Counted from the stretch's first letter, positions 52,402-61,220 are shown. The stretch is DNA of 64,000 bases from RI-106 sp964496875 (GCA_964496875.1 CAZCBH010000016.1:1-64000); one strand, 5' to 3'. The notes: generated by a model not told the origin, from the sequence alone. Numbers and translations are program-made.

Positions 52402-53106
52402 ATGAAAGCACTTCCACCAAGACAGCAGGACGTTTTGAACGCAATAGTCGAGCTGACCGATAAACAAGGATATCCGCCATCTCTTGCCGAGCTGGCCAAA
52501 GCCCTTGGATTGAAAAACCGAATGACTGTTCACCAGCACGTCAAAGCATTGAAAGATAAAGGACTGGTCAACTGGGAATCCGGGCTCAATCGTTCTTTGA
52601 CGCTTCTCGAGGAAGGTTTGAAACATGTCACCATCGAATATTCCAATGATCATTTTATAGGTGGGCAAGATAATTCCGGTTCGACTATGAATTCAGCTTT
52701 TGGTGACCATGGTGACAGTGAATCAACTCAAAGAGGTGTTCCCTTCCGGGGTCGTATAGCCGCCGGTCGCCCGATAGATGCAATTGAATCGCCAGAGTAT
52801 CTCGATCTCGAAGGAGACTACACCGCCAGTGGTTGCTACGCCCTGGAAGTTAGAGGCGAATCGATGATCGATGATGGTATCTATGAAGGTGATATGGTTA
52901 TCATCAAGCCAAATCCGTCGCCGTTGAATGGTGACATTGTGGTGGCTTTGCTTGAGGATGGAACAGCAACTCTGAAGCGCTTCTTCAAAGAGAATGGTCG
53001 GTTTCGTTTGCAGCCTGCCAATGCTTCCATGGAGCCTATCTTTGTTGATGCTCGAGAAGATTTGAAGATTCAAGGCACTGTTGTTGGTCTATTCCGCAGA
53101 ATGTAG
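52402..53106 (+). CDS. lexA: LexA repressor
   Basis: The 234-residue SOS repressor has a winged-helix domain at about 1-70 (QQDVLNAIVELTDKQGYPPSLAELAKALGL). An extended linker follows, then the self-cleaving C-terminal domain. The Ala-Gly scissile bond is A121-G122 in RIAAGRP; the nucleophile is S154 in RGESMIDDGIYEGD and the lysine is K192 in ATLKRFFKE. All catalytic parts are intact, so RecA-triggered cleavage is expected. The linker of about 45 residues before the cleavage region is longer and more polar than usual. The ATG at 52402 has the promoter just upstream. Confidence 0.94.
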   Translation: MKALPPRQQDVLNAIVELTDKQGYPPSLAELAKALGLKNRMTVHQHVKALKDKGLVNWESGLNRSLTLLEEGLKHVTIEYSNDHFIGGQDNSGSTMNSAFGDHGDSESTQRGVPFRGRIAAGRPIDAIESPEYLDLEGDYTASGCYALEVRGESMIDDGIYEGDMVIIKPNPSPLNGDIVVALLEDGTATLKRFFKENGRFRLQPANASMEPIFVDAREDLKIQGTVVGLFRRM

Positions 53107-53142
53107 TTGCCGGAATCGGTCTTACAGGGCTCGAGCAGAATA

Positions 53143-55044
53143 TCAGCTGAATAACTTTTTCATCAGTTTCGGCATCGGCTTCGCGGTATCAACTTCAATG
53201 GTTCTCTCATTTTCGTAGCGGACTAATCCGGGCTTGTTCTTATCTACTTTCTTAACGTGCTTGCACCTGGTGTAGATAACTCTGACTTTAGCTCCTGCTG
53301 CTGATTTTGATAGGCGTGCAGCGACCTGTGCTGCTTCTTCTATGGTTGTCTTCGGTGGGTCTTGTTTTGAAGCCGGGACACGAATCAAAACGTGGGCGCC
53401 GCCTTTGCCGAGAACGTGAAACCAGAGATCGTTCGGATTGGCGATTTTACCGATCAGATGATCGTTCTCGTTTTTGTTCCTTCCTACATAAATCGTCCAG
53501 CCGTCCGAAGAAATCAGGCTCGTCATTCGCGCCTTGCCTTTAGTCTTTTGCACTTTTTGAGATTGCGGTTGGCTGTGCTGTCTACGACCGGCCAGGGTGT
53601 CTTTTACTCTCTGCAATTCGGTCATGTCCGGCGCTTTATCGGCTTTGGACCTGAGATCGTTTAGAATCGAAAGTCTTTTGTCTACCTCTGATATGGTGCT
53701 TTGTGCCGCTCCTTTTCTAGCCCTGGCTTTAGCGTATCGACGATAGTAGACTTGCGCGTTTTGAACGGCGGTCAAGTTTGGGTTCAATTCTATTTTGACT
53801 ATGCCACCATTGCCGGTGTTGTTGTCTGTATTCCAATCATCTAGCTCAAGCAGGTTTTGACCTGCTGTGATCGAATTCAAATTGCTTAGAATCATATCGC
53901 CGAAGTCTTTGAGGGTCTCGAGTTCTCGATTGGGACTCAGATGCGATTGAGCAGTAGATTTTCTCTCTTCCAACTTACTCGATTCGGTGTTGATCTCTGA
54001 CTTGATCTTCTCTTTCAGTTGCAGGTACAGCTCCTTCGCTTCCAGTAAACGAAAGTAGTTCTCGATCAGGTCGTTTGCTGACGTAAAAGATTGCCAGGAT
54101 TCGTCACCCGGTTTTTGATACCAGCTCAATAGGGAATAGCGGCTCAGATCTTTTGGCATGGCCGGCTGAAATATATCCGTTTCCCGCAACTGTTTGAGCT
54201 TCTCGAAAAGTTTCTCTTCTGCCCCCTCCTGCTTTCCGAACTCACTCAGTTCATTGGCAAGACCGGTGCCGGCTACCACTTCTTCACAGAGATGTTTTCC
54301 CAGTCCGGTGAATGTCGTGAGCAGCCATTGTTCTAAAGTTACAACCGGTCGAGTCGGTTTAGTTCCTTTCTGCTCTTCCGAAACTTCTTGCTTCTCTTGT
54401 TTCGAGCTACTCACCCGTAATTCTCCAATTGCGGTTTTAAGGCTCTCGTCTTCAATAAGGAAGAGATTCGGTCTGTCTTGAACCGGCGGTCTTTCATAAA
54501 TGAGGTTGGGTAGAACTTCTCTCTGTCTGCTCATCTCTTTTGTTACGGCGTGGGAGGCAGCCAGAATCTTTCTGGTCTCTTTGTCCCAGAAGATCAAGTT
54601 GCTGTGTCTGCCCATTATCTCTGCGGTCAGTACTTTTAGAGAGGCGCCACCAACTTCGTCCACACAAGAGAAGACAAAGTCCACTACTCTTTCCCCTGGG
54701 AGTTGTTCCACTCCCACCAGGGTTGCCCCTGTCAGATGGCGACGCAAGACGATACAAAAATTGGGAGGAGTGTTGTTTCCGTACTTTGATCTGTATCGTT
54801 CGAATAGATTGGATTCGCCGGAATCTTTTGTAGAGTCCTGGGAACTCGGTATTTTTACCAGGCACATACGACCATACACAGATTGAGCCGAGATAAAGAG
54901 ACCTATCGTCCCTCCTTTCGATCGCAGGTTTACCAGGATCTCATCTCTTGCCAGCTGGTGGACCTTGTCCACTTTTCTGTTCAACAGGAGTGCTTTTGAT
55001 TCTAGAAGTACCGCCCTTATTGAAAGAGCGTCGAATGGCTGCAT
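53143..55044 (-). CDS. rqcH: RqcH (NFACT-family ribosome quality-control factor)
   Basis: The 633-residue protein starts at ATG 55044 (MQPFDALSIRAVL); a TTG 14 codons upstream is less likely. It has the NFACT-N domain (CIVLRRHLTGATL near residue 90, VEQLPGERVVDF), helix-hairpin-helix and coiled-coil middle region (about 330-480), and the NFACT-R domain at about 505-620 (YVGRNKNENDHLIGKIANPNDLWFHVLGKGGAHVLIR). Bacterial RqcH binds split 50S subunits with a stuck peptidyl-tRNA and adds an alanine tail. The conserved Asp-Arg for tRNA reads Glu-Arg (GER) here. Older names are fibronectin-binding protein A. The lexA gene converges on it with 36 bp between stops. Confidence 0.92.
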   Translation of the reverse strand: MQPFDALSIRAVLLESKALLLNRKVDKVHQLARDEILVNLRSKGGTIGLFISAQSVYGRMCLVKIPSSQDSTKDSGESNLFERYRSKYGNNTPPNFCIVLRRHLTGATLVGVEQLPGERVVDFVFSCVDEVGGASLKVLTAEIMGRHSNLIFWDKETRKILAASHAVTKEMSRQREVLPNLIYERPPVQDRPNLFLIEDESLKTAIGELRVSSSKQEKQEVSEEQKGTKPTRPVVTLEQWLLTTFTGLGKHLCEEVVAGTGLANELSEFGKQEGAEEKLFEKLKQLRETDIFQPAMPKDLSRYSLLSWYQKPGDESWQSFTSANDLIENYFRLLEAKELYLQLKEKIKSEINTESSKLEERKSTAQSHLSPNRELETLKDFGDMILSNLNSITAGQNLLELDDWNTDNNTGNGGIVKIELNPNLTAVQNAQVYYRRYAKARARKGAAQSTISEVDKRLSILNDLRSKADKAPDMTELQRVKDTLAGRRQHSQPQSQKVQKTKGKARMTSLISSDGWTIYVGRNKNENDHLIGKIANPNDLWFHVLGKGGAHVLIRVPASKQDPPKTTIEEAAQVAARLSKSAAGAKVRVIYTRCKHVKKVDKNKPGLVRYENERTIEVDTAKPMPKLMKKLFS

Positions 55045-55171
55045 GTTCGTTCCAACTTTGGTAATGAAGTAAGAATTAGTAGTCAAAATTTAGCAAATAT
55101 CTGTATTATTTTCTCCATGCTTTGAATCTCTTCTGCAAGAAATTGCTTCGGCCAGCTACAATCATGGGTCT

Positions 55172-55840
55172 ATGAAAGCAAAAACGGAATCTATAGTGGC
55201 TGAACAGTCGATCATTAGAGGTACTTCCCTGCTGTCTTCCGAAGAGATGGACAATCTCGGCTCGCTTATAGTCGTCACCGGTCCATCCGGGGTAGGCAAA
55301 GGCACTGTCACAGGCGGATTGCTGTCTATGGTCGAGAAGCTGGAAAAGTCTGTTTCGGTCACCACCAGACCCATGAGAGAAGGTGAGATCGAAGGCAAAG
55401 ACTATTTCTTCCGTACCGAAGAGCAGTTCTCGGCGATGCGAAAACAGGGTGAGTTTCTCGAGTATGCCGAATTCGCGGGTTTTCATTATGGCACCCCGGA
55501 ATCCTGGGTTGAAGACAAAATCAAATCCGGTATCGATGTAATTCTCGAGATCGAGGTCCAGGGCGCGATGCAGGTTAGAGAGAGCTGTCCCGACGCGGTG
55601 CTTATCTTTCTCTCGCCTCCTTCCTACGAGGCCCTCGAAGAACGTCTGGCTAAAAGAGCCACCGAATCCCAGGAGCGAATTGCTCTACGCCTGGAAAAAG
55701 CTCGCGAAGAGATAAAATGCCGACACCTCTTCGATTATGAAGTTATTAACGACAATATCGAAGAAGCTATCGGCAATTTAGCCCACATCGTGTATGCTGA
55801 AAGACTGAAAATCAAGACCGGCGACTCGGAGCGCCATTAA
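55172..55840 (+). CDS. gmk: Guanylate kinase
   Basis: This 222-residue enzyme phosphorylates GMP to GDP. The P-loop GPSGVGKGT has K43; SVTTRPMREGEIEGKDYFF near residue 63 and GTPESWVEDKIKSGIDVILEIEVQG near residue 110 are GMP-kinase signatures. About 26 N-terminal residues precede the usual start, and ATG 55247 (MDNLGSLIVVTG) is an alternative. rpoZ follows after 1 bp, an arrangement common in bacteria. Confidence 0.96.
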   Translation: MKAKTESIVAEQSIIRGTSLLSSEEMDNLGSLIVVTGPSGVGKGTVTGGLLSMVEKLEKSVSVTTRPMREGEIEGKDYFFRTEEQFSAMRKQGEFLEYAEFAGFHYGTPESWVEDKIKSGIDVILEIEVQGAMQVRESCPDAVLIFLSPPSYEALEERLAKRATESQERIALRLEKAREEIKCRHLFDYEVINDNIEEAIGNLAHIVYAERLKIKTGDSERH

Positions 55841-55841
55841 A

Positions 55842-56054
55842 ATGAGCACTACCAACATCCTTGATCAAATTCTCGACGAAAATACCAACCGGTACGAGCT
55901 TGTCCTTAAGGTCGCGCAGCGCGCCAAGCAAATCAAGAACGAATCGAGAGAACAGGCCAAAACGACCAACGCTGTCATCCAGGCCCTTCAAATGGTAGCG
56001 GCAGAAGGAGATGGAACGATCCTTATCTCTCCTTCCGGGTATCAGCTCTACTAA
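55842..56054 (+). CDS. rpoZ: RNA polymerase omega subunit
   Basis: The 70-residue protein matches omega: ENTNRYELVLKVAQRAKQI (the NRYELV..ARRA motif) near residue 15, then TNAVIQALQMVAAEGD near residue 42. Omega stabilises the beta-prime subunit. It begins 1 bp after the gmk stop and should be co-translated with it. The length is normal for the short form. Confidence 0.93.
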   Translation: MSTTNILDQILDENTNRYELVLKVAQRAKQIKNESREQAKTTNAVIQALQMVAAEGDGTILISPSGYQLY

Positions 56055-56103
56055 GTCTCAATATCAGAACAGTTTCCTTAATTTCTGCTCAGCTCGCCTT
56101 GCC

Positions 56104-56419
56104 ATGGTGAAAACCGGGTTGTCAGGGGAGCTTTCGCCCTTTAAGCTGGATTCAAAAGGTATCCCCCTGGCTAGAAGAAGGCTATCCCGGCCTGGAACTC
56201 ATTTTTATCGTGGACATCTGGACGGTACTATTTTTAACAGCTTTGATGGCAGGAATCATGGGTTGGTGCATAACCCCCTTCCTGAACGGTGTTATCTGGT
56301 TTTGCGACTGGAAAGACGGAAACCCTATCAACTGGGGACTCGAAACCGCCTTCACCCTGGCTGTTCCCTTCGCCTGGATGTTCGCTATTTTCGAAATCAT
56401 AATCCTCTATCGCCGCTAG
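56104..56419 (+). pseudogene. Small membrane protein with an apparent one-base frameshift
   Basis: Two open frames in different phases join into one sensible protein at a run of five Cs (56163-56167). Frame 1 from ATG 56104 encodes MVKTGLSGELSPFKLDSKGIP. Dropping one C continues as WLEEGYPGLELIFIVDIWTV and runs to a TAG at 56417-56419. The joined product would have 104 residues and two membrane spans (VLFLTALMAGIMGWCITPF and AFTLAVPFAWMFAIFEIIIL). The second frame alone could start only at GTG 56210. A homopolymer error, a real inactivating indel or programmed slippage all fit. Its last 186 bp are antisense to the tail of dusB. I recognise no family. Confidence 0.5.
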
Positions 56420-57409
56420 AAAGCGCTGCTGCCCTTCTTTGCCCGCCGCCTCATAGGCAAGTTCGGCAAGAATATCCACGACCTCCCGAGGGCAGACGAT
56501 CTGGGTGAGCCTGTTTCTGTAAGGCGCACTCCTGGGAATCCCCTTGGTGTAGTGGGTCATATGCCTTCTAGACTCGTTGGTGCCCACCCGCACCCCTTTG
56601 TACTTGATCAAACCGAGTGCATGCTGTACCGCGCAGATAAGCTTGTCCACCACATCCGGCGGGTCATCCAGCCGTCCGGTCTCGATATAGCTTGTAATTC
56701 TCGGAATCAACCAGGGGTTGCCCAGGGTGCCCCTCGCCACCGCCACACCGTCACAACCGGTACTGGACAGCATTCTCTCTGCGTCCTCCGGGCAGAATAC
56801 GTCGCCGTTCCCGAATACAGGAATGCCCAGGGCTCGCTTCACCCCGCCGATAAGGCTCCAGTCCGCCACTCCGGCATATCTTTGCTGACGAGTTCTGCCA
56901 TGCACAGTGACCGCGCAGGCACCAGCCTCTTCCAGCCGTTCACCGAATTCTATGCAGTTCTTGTGGCTCTCGTCCCAGCCCAGGCGAAACTTCACGGTCA
57001 CAGGCACCGATACCGCAGACCGGACCGATCTGACAATCTCGGCAGCCAGAGCCGGCTCCCGCATCAACGCTGCTCCATCTTTGCCGTTTGTGATCTTCGG
57101 CACCGGACAGCCCATGTTGATATCGACGAAATCCGCTCCACGCTGCTCCGCCAACACAGCCGCCTCTGCCATTACTTCCGGCTCATGCCCGAAAAGCTGA
57201 ATACCGATAGGATTCTCATCGGGCGCCAGGTCCATCAGTCGGGATTCCGGCTTATGCTGCAGACTTTTGCTCGAAACCATCTCGGTGGCAAGCATACAGC
57301 CCGGGTCCATTTTACGGATAAGACCGCGAAAAACTATATCCGTGACGCCGGCCATGGGCGGCACATAGACTCTGCCTGGTATCTCGAGGTTTCCTATTTT
57401 AATAGCCAT
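56234..57409 (-). CDS. dusB: tRNA-dihydrouridine synthase
   Basis: The 391-residue flavoenzyme reduces uridine to dihydrouridine in tRNA. It opens YVPPMAGVTDIVFRGL near residue 15. The catalytic cysteine is C101 in INMGCPVPKITNGKDGAALM; VTVHGRTRQQRYAGVADW near residue 185 and FGNGDVFCPEDAERML near residue 220 complete the FMN barrel. The family normally ends by about residue 330-350. The extra 55 residues here (from ENSEHPGEGN on) are polar, Gly-rich and unlike the family, and lie antisense to the small membrane ORF. A sequence error near 56420 that removed the true stop is possible. Confidence 0.92.
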   Translation of the reverse strand: MAIKIGNLEIPGRVYVPPMAGVTDIVFRGLIRKMDPGCMLATEMVSSKSLQHKPESRLMDLAPDENPIGIQLFGHEPEVMAEAAVLAEQRGADFVDINMGCPVPKITNGKDGAALMREPALAAEIVRSVRSAVSVPVTVKFRLGWDESHKNCIEFGERLEEAGACAVTVHGRTRQQRYAGVADWSLIGGVKRALGIPVFGNGDVFCPEDAERMLSSTGCDGVAVARGTLGNPWLIPRITSYIETGRLDDPPDVVDKLICAVQHALGLIKYKGVRVGTNESRRHMTHYTKGIPRSAPYRNRLTQIVCPREVVDILAELAYEAAGKEGQQRFLAAIEDYDFENSEHPGEGNSQGEGGFESPVDRVSVFPVAKPDNTVQEGGYAPTHDSCHQSC

Positions 57410-57536
57410 GGCTCGGGCGGTCTGAATCAGTTGCTATCGTCGTGTTGACTACTTAGTTTACAAGAACCATCCGGCCGATTGTCAACCGGGGGAACAGATT
57501 ACAATTCACATAGTCACTACTTTCGTCGCCCCGATA

Positions 57537-58190
57537 ATGTTTTTGAAATTGAAAAATCTGACTTCTAAAGCGCTCTCTTTGACAATACTGCTCGGTCTTT
57601 TGATCGGATTCTTGCCGGGATTAATCAATCCGGTATGGTCTTTCGGTCAGGAGATAGTGAGCGGCAGAGTGACCGACGTTCATAACAAACCAGTTAAATT
57701 CGTCAAAGTCGAACTCTGGGAGAAGGATGGAGAGCTATATCAAACGACCTCCACAAACCGACGCGGTGAGTTCAAAATCAAACATGATCCTTGCGGACCA
57801 TGTTTTCTGGAGGTGGTCGCGCCTCTGAAGAGTCGCCTGGCTCAGGCTCTTGTCGAAGACATCCCCGGTAACGACGACCGCAGTGTTCTGGTCACTCTGA
57901 AGCGCGGCTTTCTTATCCGGGGTAAGGTCCTGCACCAGGGAAAGCCACTCAGAGACTTAGTCATAAAAGTCTACAGCGAAGATCATGCCACTGATGATAG
58001 TGCTCGAACCTATGGCGGCGGCGCTGCTCGAACCGGCTTGATGGGCGGTTTTGAGATGGTGCTCACCCCGGGTGAAAAAAGAATCGTGGTTTTGAACAAC
58101 CGTTATCCTGAGCTCTCACCCCGCTACGAGGCGAAGCTGAAAGTTATCGAAGACGCTCAACTAGCCGATATCGAAATTCCGGAGAAGTAA
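57537..58190 (+). CDS. Exported protein with carboxypeptidase-regulatory-like domains
   Basis: The 217-residue protein has a signal peptide (about 10-36, hydrophobic LTILLGLLIGFLPG) and two beta-sandwich regions. The first at about 40-115 (VSGRVTDVHNKPVKFVKVELWEKDG...TNRRGEFKIKH) is a clear carboxypeptidase-regulatory-like/Cna-B-type domain. A second at about 120-210 starts IRGKVLHQGKPLRDLVIKVY. Such domains act as structural or adhesive modules outside the cell. It lies 3 bp before larC on the same strand. No catalytic part is present. Confidence 0.72.
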   Translation: MFLKLKNLTSKALSLTILLGLLIGFLPGLINPVWSFGQEIVSGRVTDVHNKPVKFVKVELWEKDGELYQTTSTNRRGEFKIKHDPCGPCFLEVVAPLKSRLAQALVEDIPGNDDRSVLVTLKRGFLIRGKVLHQGKPLRDLVIKVYSEDHATDDSARTYGGGAARTGLMGGFEMVLTPGEKRIVVLNNRYPELSPRYEAKLKVIEDAQLADIEIPEK

Positions 58191-58193
58191 AAT

Positions 58194-59513
58194 TTGAACA
58201 GTATAAAGGGTGCCTATTTCGATTGTTCTTTTGGCGCTGCCGGCGATATGCTCCTGGCGGCTTTATTAGACTGTGGCGCTGATCTCGATTTCATCGAAGC
58301 AGAGCTCAGAAAGCTCGATTTGAATGGTGAGGACTTCGAGCTTTCTTGTCAGAGGGTAAGACGCTGCACCATCGAATCGAATTATGTCCGGGTCAAGTGT
58401 TTCTCCCGGTCTATAGTCGACAGTGATAAGAACGAGCATGAGCATGAGCATCAACACGAGCACGAGCACGAGCACAAGCACGAGCATGGCAGGCACTATA
58501 AAGAGATCGATACTCTGATTCGCTCCTCTTCTTTGTTTGAGCCTGCCCGCGAACTCGCTCTTTCTATCTTTCACCGCCTTGCCCGGGCCGAAGCCCGGGT
58601 GCATGGTAAAGATATCGATGACGTCCACTTTCACGAAGTCGGCGCCCTCGACGCCATCATAGACATAGTTGGATTTTCTCTGGCCTTTGTCAATTTAGGC
58701 ATTGAAAAAGCCTGGGTGGCGCCGCCTCCCCTGGGTGCAGGCACAGTGAAAACCGAACATGGACTTTTTCCCCTGCCCGCACCGGCGGTGGCATATTTAT
58801 TGGCCGAGGAAGGTGCTCCGACTTCATCTTTGACGATTCCCTTCGAATGTCTTACTCCCACCGGTGCCGCCATCCTCTGCGGAATCGCCGACGGCTGGGG
58901 ACAGCCGCCGGGCTTCAAAGAGCTTTCAGTAATCGGCTCCGGCGCCGGCACCCTCAACCCCGCCATTCATCCCAATATCGTCAGGGTCTTTCTAGGAACA
59001 CTGGAGCCGGCTTCGGCAGAAGTGTCTTCTAGTGGCGTACTCTCTGAAGTGGTGGCGGTAATTGAAGCCAATCTCGACGATCTTGCTCCGGACCTTTTGG
59101 CTTTTGCCCAGGAGAAGCTCCTCGAAGAAGGCGCTTTAGATGTGTCGGTCGGCCCCATAACCATGAAAAAAGGTCGCAGCGGCCATCTTATATCTGTGAT
59201 GGCGCAACCATCAGATCGCAGCCGTCTGGAAGAGATTCTTTTTCGAGAGACCTCTACTCTTGGACTGCGCAGCTATTTCGTCGAGCGCCAGGCCCTTCGT
59301 CGAGAAACTACTCTGGTGGAGCTTCCTGGTGATGGCAGGGTTAGTGTCAAACTGGGCTATGATCCCCAGGGCAAGATCGTCAACGTCAGCCCGGAATACA
59401 GGGACTGCGCCGAATATGCCCGTAAACACGACCTGCCTCTGAAAGAGGTGTTTGATTTAGCCCTTTCATACTATAAAGAGGGCAAGAAGAGCATAAGAAC
59501 TGGGCATGATTAA
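58194..59513 (+). CDS. larC: LarC, nickel-pincer cofactor synthesis protein
   Basis: The 439-residue protein begins YFDCSFGAAGDMLLAALLDCG, the LarC (DUF111) signature; DVHFHEVGALDAIIDIVG near 145, VAPPPLGAGTVKTEHGLFPLPAPAV near 180 and NLDDLAPDLLAFAQEKLL near 300 are further marks. LarC inserts nickel into the pincer cofactor of lactate racemase. Residues 81-101 form a His/Glu-rich tract, a likely nickel-binding loop. It starts with TTG at 58194, supported by GGAG upstream. It overlaps the next gene by 1 bp (TAATG). LarA, LarB and LarE are not in this window. Confidence 0.93.
   Translation: MNSIKGAYFDCSFGAAGDMLLAALLDCGADLDFIEAELRKLDLNGEDFELSCQRVRRCTIESNYVRVKCFSRSIVDSDKNEHEHEHQHEHEHEHKHEHGRHYKEIDTLIRSSSLFEPARELALSIFHRLARAEARVHGKDIDDVHFHEVGALDAIIDIVGFSLAFVNLGIEKAWVAPPPLGAGTVKTEHGLFPLPAPAVAYLLAEEGAPTSSLTIPFECLTPTGAAILCGIADGWGQPPGFKELSVIGSGAGTLNPAIHPNIVRVFLGTLEPASAEVSSSGVLSEVVAVIEANLDDLAPDLLAFAQEKLLEEGALDVSVGPITMKKGRSGHLISVMAQPSDRSRLEEILFRETSTLGLRSYFVERQALRRETTLVELPGDGRVSVKLGYDPQGKIVNVSPEYRDCAEYARKHDLPLKEVFDLALSYYKEGKKSIRTGHD
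58434..58496 (+). repeat. His/Glu codon repeat within larC
   Basis: GAGCAT/GAGCAC-type hexamers encode alternating Glu-His with a Gln and a Lys interruption at residues 87 and 95. Tandem codon repeats of this type can slip and vary in length between strains. Confidence 0.85.
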
Positions 59514-60709
59514 TGAAAGAGCACGCTAATGAAAAGATTCCGGGCATACTCGAATTGAAGCGGTCCCTCACCACAGCGGTCTCCCTGGCGGCATCCCTGG
59601 CGATTATCGCCCTGGCTCTAGAGCCGGTCCATGCCCAGATTGCTCCTGCGCAGATCAATAAGCTCATCCTCGCCTCGAAAATCGCGCCACCGACCGCCTC
59701 GATCAGCTCCTCCCGGTTGGAAGAGCAAGTTCTGGTCGAGATCAGGGGCTTGCCTTCTTTGAGCCCCGCCCTTCTCAAAGAGAAAGGCTTCCATGCAGGC
59801 AGAGCCGTCATGCATGCCGATCCTGGCTATGTTCGCGGTGTGGTGACTCGATTCTACCAGCCGGATGGCACAGGATATGTCGATGTCCTCCTCACAGGCA
59901 AAGACCTGGTCTCGGTAGAAGCCGGTCTATCGAACAATGGCACGGTGGCAAGCGAGATGGTCCTTGTACCGGTCAGCTTCAGCGAGCCTGCCGCAAGCCG
60001 TTTCGATAAATATCTCAATCCTGCCCTTGCTCTGACCGCTGATAACGAACTCTACGCCTCCCGGGTGTTTTTCGAATGGGCCCTTTCTCAAGACCCTCAA
60101 CAAGCCTTTCGTAATCAGAGATTTGTCGATGGTCTCTTTGCCCTGGGCAAAGCCTTCGACCTCCGAGGCGACCTGTCTCAGGCAGATTCTGTCTATGGTC
60201 GACTGCTTCTGGCCATGGCTTCGGAAAAACCGGAAGAGAGACCTTCGGTCTCTTTCGATATCCTTCGTCAAATTGCCAACTATTTCAAAAGTCAGAACGA
60301 TTACGCAAGAGCCGAACAAGCCGCCACCTACCTGGTGGACGCCCAGCGTGCGCGTGCCATCAATAGCCGTCCCGGCTTTGTCGGAGATATGCGCCTGCTT
60401 TCTTCCTGCTATCGCCATCTAGGCAAAGTGGTCGATGCCAAAAAGGCCCTGGAAGAAGCATTGTTGCTCAGCCGCAATGTGGCAGGGGAGAATAATCCGG
60501 AGGTGGCGCTCATTCTAGAGGATCTGGGCGATTGCTACAGTCAGGGCGGCGATCATGCACAGGCGCTTTCGCTCTATAAGCAGGCCAAAGAGAAATACGA
60601 CACTTCCATGGCCGCTCGGCACAGTGCCATGCGCCCGGATTATGAAATCTATCAGAGCGCCATGAAACGACTGCAGAAGAAAATCGGAACGCTTAAAAAT
60701 ACCGGCTAG
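59513..60709 (+). CDS. Exported TPR protein
   Basis: The 398-residue protein has a hydrophobic signal segment at about 20-41 ending EPVHAQ. A mixed region (about 45-165) follows, then TPR-like helices from about 175, including FALGKAFDLRGDLSQADSVYGRLLLAM near 210 and LEDLGDCYSQGGDHAQALSLYKQAKEKY near 345. It shares its start with the larC stop (TAATG), so translation is probably coupled to larC. No functional link to nickel is visible. The partner is unknown. Confidence 0.75.
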   Translation: MKEHANEKIPGILELKRSLTTAVSLAASLAIIALALEPVHAQIAPAQINKLILASKIAPPTASISSSRLEEQVLVEIRGLPSLSPALLKEKGFHAGRAVMHADPGYVRGVVTRFYQPDGTGYVDVLLTGKDLVSVEAGLSNNGTVASEMVLVPVSFSEPAASRFDKYLNPALALTADNELYASRVFFEWALSQDPQQAFRNQRFVDGLFALGKAFDLRGDLSQADSVYGRLLLAMASEKPEERPSVSFDILRQIANYFKSQNDYARAEQAATYLVDAQRARAINSRPGFVGDMRLLSSCYRHLGKVVDAKKALEEALLLSRNVAGENNPEVALILEDLGDCYSQGGDHAQALSLYKQAKEKYDTSMAARHSAMRPDYEIYQSAMKRLQKKIGTLKNTG

Positions 60710-60716
60710 CCAGAAT

Positions 60717-61220
60717 TCATTTCTGATAGGCGACTTCGAAAAGATGTTCCATGAAAGGCTGGAGCAGCTCTCTATACTGATCGTCTTTTCTGGTGTAGTC
60801 GATTATTTGTCTGGCGGTTTCAGCCCTGTCGCTTTGGTCCTTGGGAGTAAGACCAGGATTTTTATCCATATCCTGGAGCAGTGTTTTGAATTTGTCATCG
60901 CAATTGGCCAGGTCCAGAGCGGTAAAGACCGGCAACTTCTGGGGCGACTCCAGCGCCCTTACCAGGCAGTATTCTGCCGAATCACCTTTGCCCTCGGTAT
61001 TCACCTGGACGGTCGACGAGTCGATTATGGTCACCTCGGGCAGGCTCATGCCTCCATGGCTATGACTGTTCCCTTTGAACAACTCCGGATAGCCGCCGCT
61101 CAACTGGGCCCTGGACATAGCGGTTATATTCATAGGGCTCTGGCGAAGAGCGTCTAGATCTCCCAGACCTCTACCTGTAGTTATGTCAAGATTTTGGCTG
61201 GTGTGGCAGGAATCGTTCAT
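60717..61220 (-). CDS. Hypothetical protein
   Basis: The 167-residue protein has no signal peptide, membrane span or recognised domain. It has a polar N-terminal half (MNDSCHTSQNLDITTGRG) and a helical, acidic C-terminal half (CDDKFKTLLQDMDKNPGLTPKDQ). Coding likelihood rests on normal composition and the absence of a better frame. Its stop lies 7 bp from the stop of the convergent TPR gene. It lies downstream of clpB on the same strand across 155 bp. I cannot assign a function. Confidence 0.55.
   Translation of the reverse strand: MNDSCHTSQNLDITTGRGLGDLDALRQSPMNITAMSRAQLSGGYPELFKGNSHSHGGMSLPEVTIIDSSTVQVNTEGKGDSAEYCLVRALESPQKLPVFTALDLANCDDKFKTLLQDMDKNPGLTPKDQSDRAETARQIIDYTRKDDQYRELLQPFMEHLFEVAYQK

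Noticed and set aside
56011..56508. 165-codon plus-strand frame after rpoZ
   Set aside because: It begins inside rpoZ and turns Arg/Pro-rich after the C5 tract. Only the part from about 56104 to 56167 looks coding, and it joins the membrane ORF in another phase.
58266..58634. Minus-strand frame with alternating Val-Leu/Met-Leu opposite larC
   Set aside because: It is the complement of the His/Glu repeat of larC, which has full family support.
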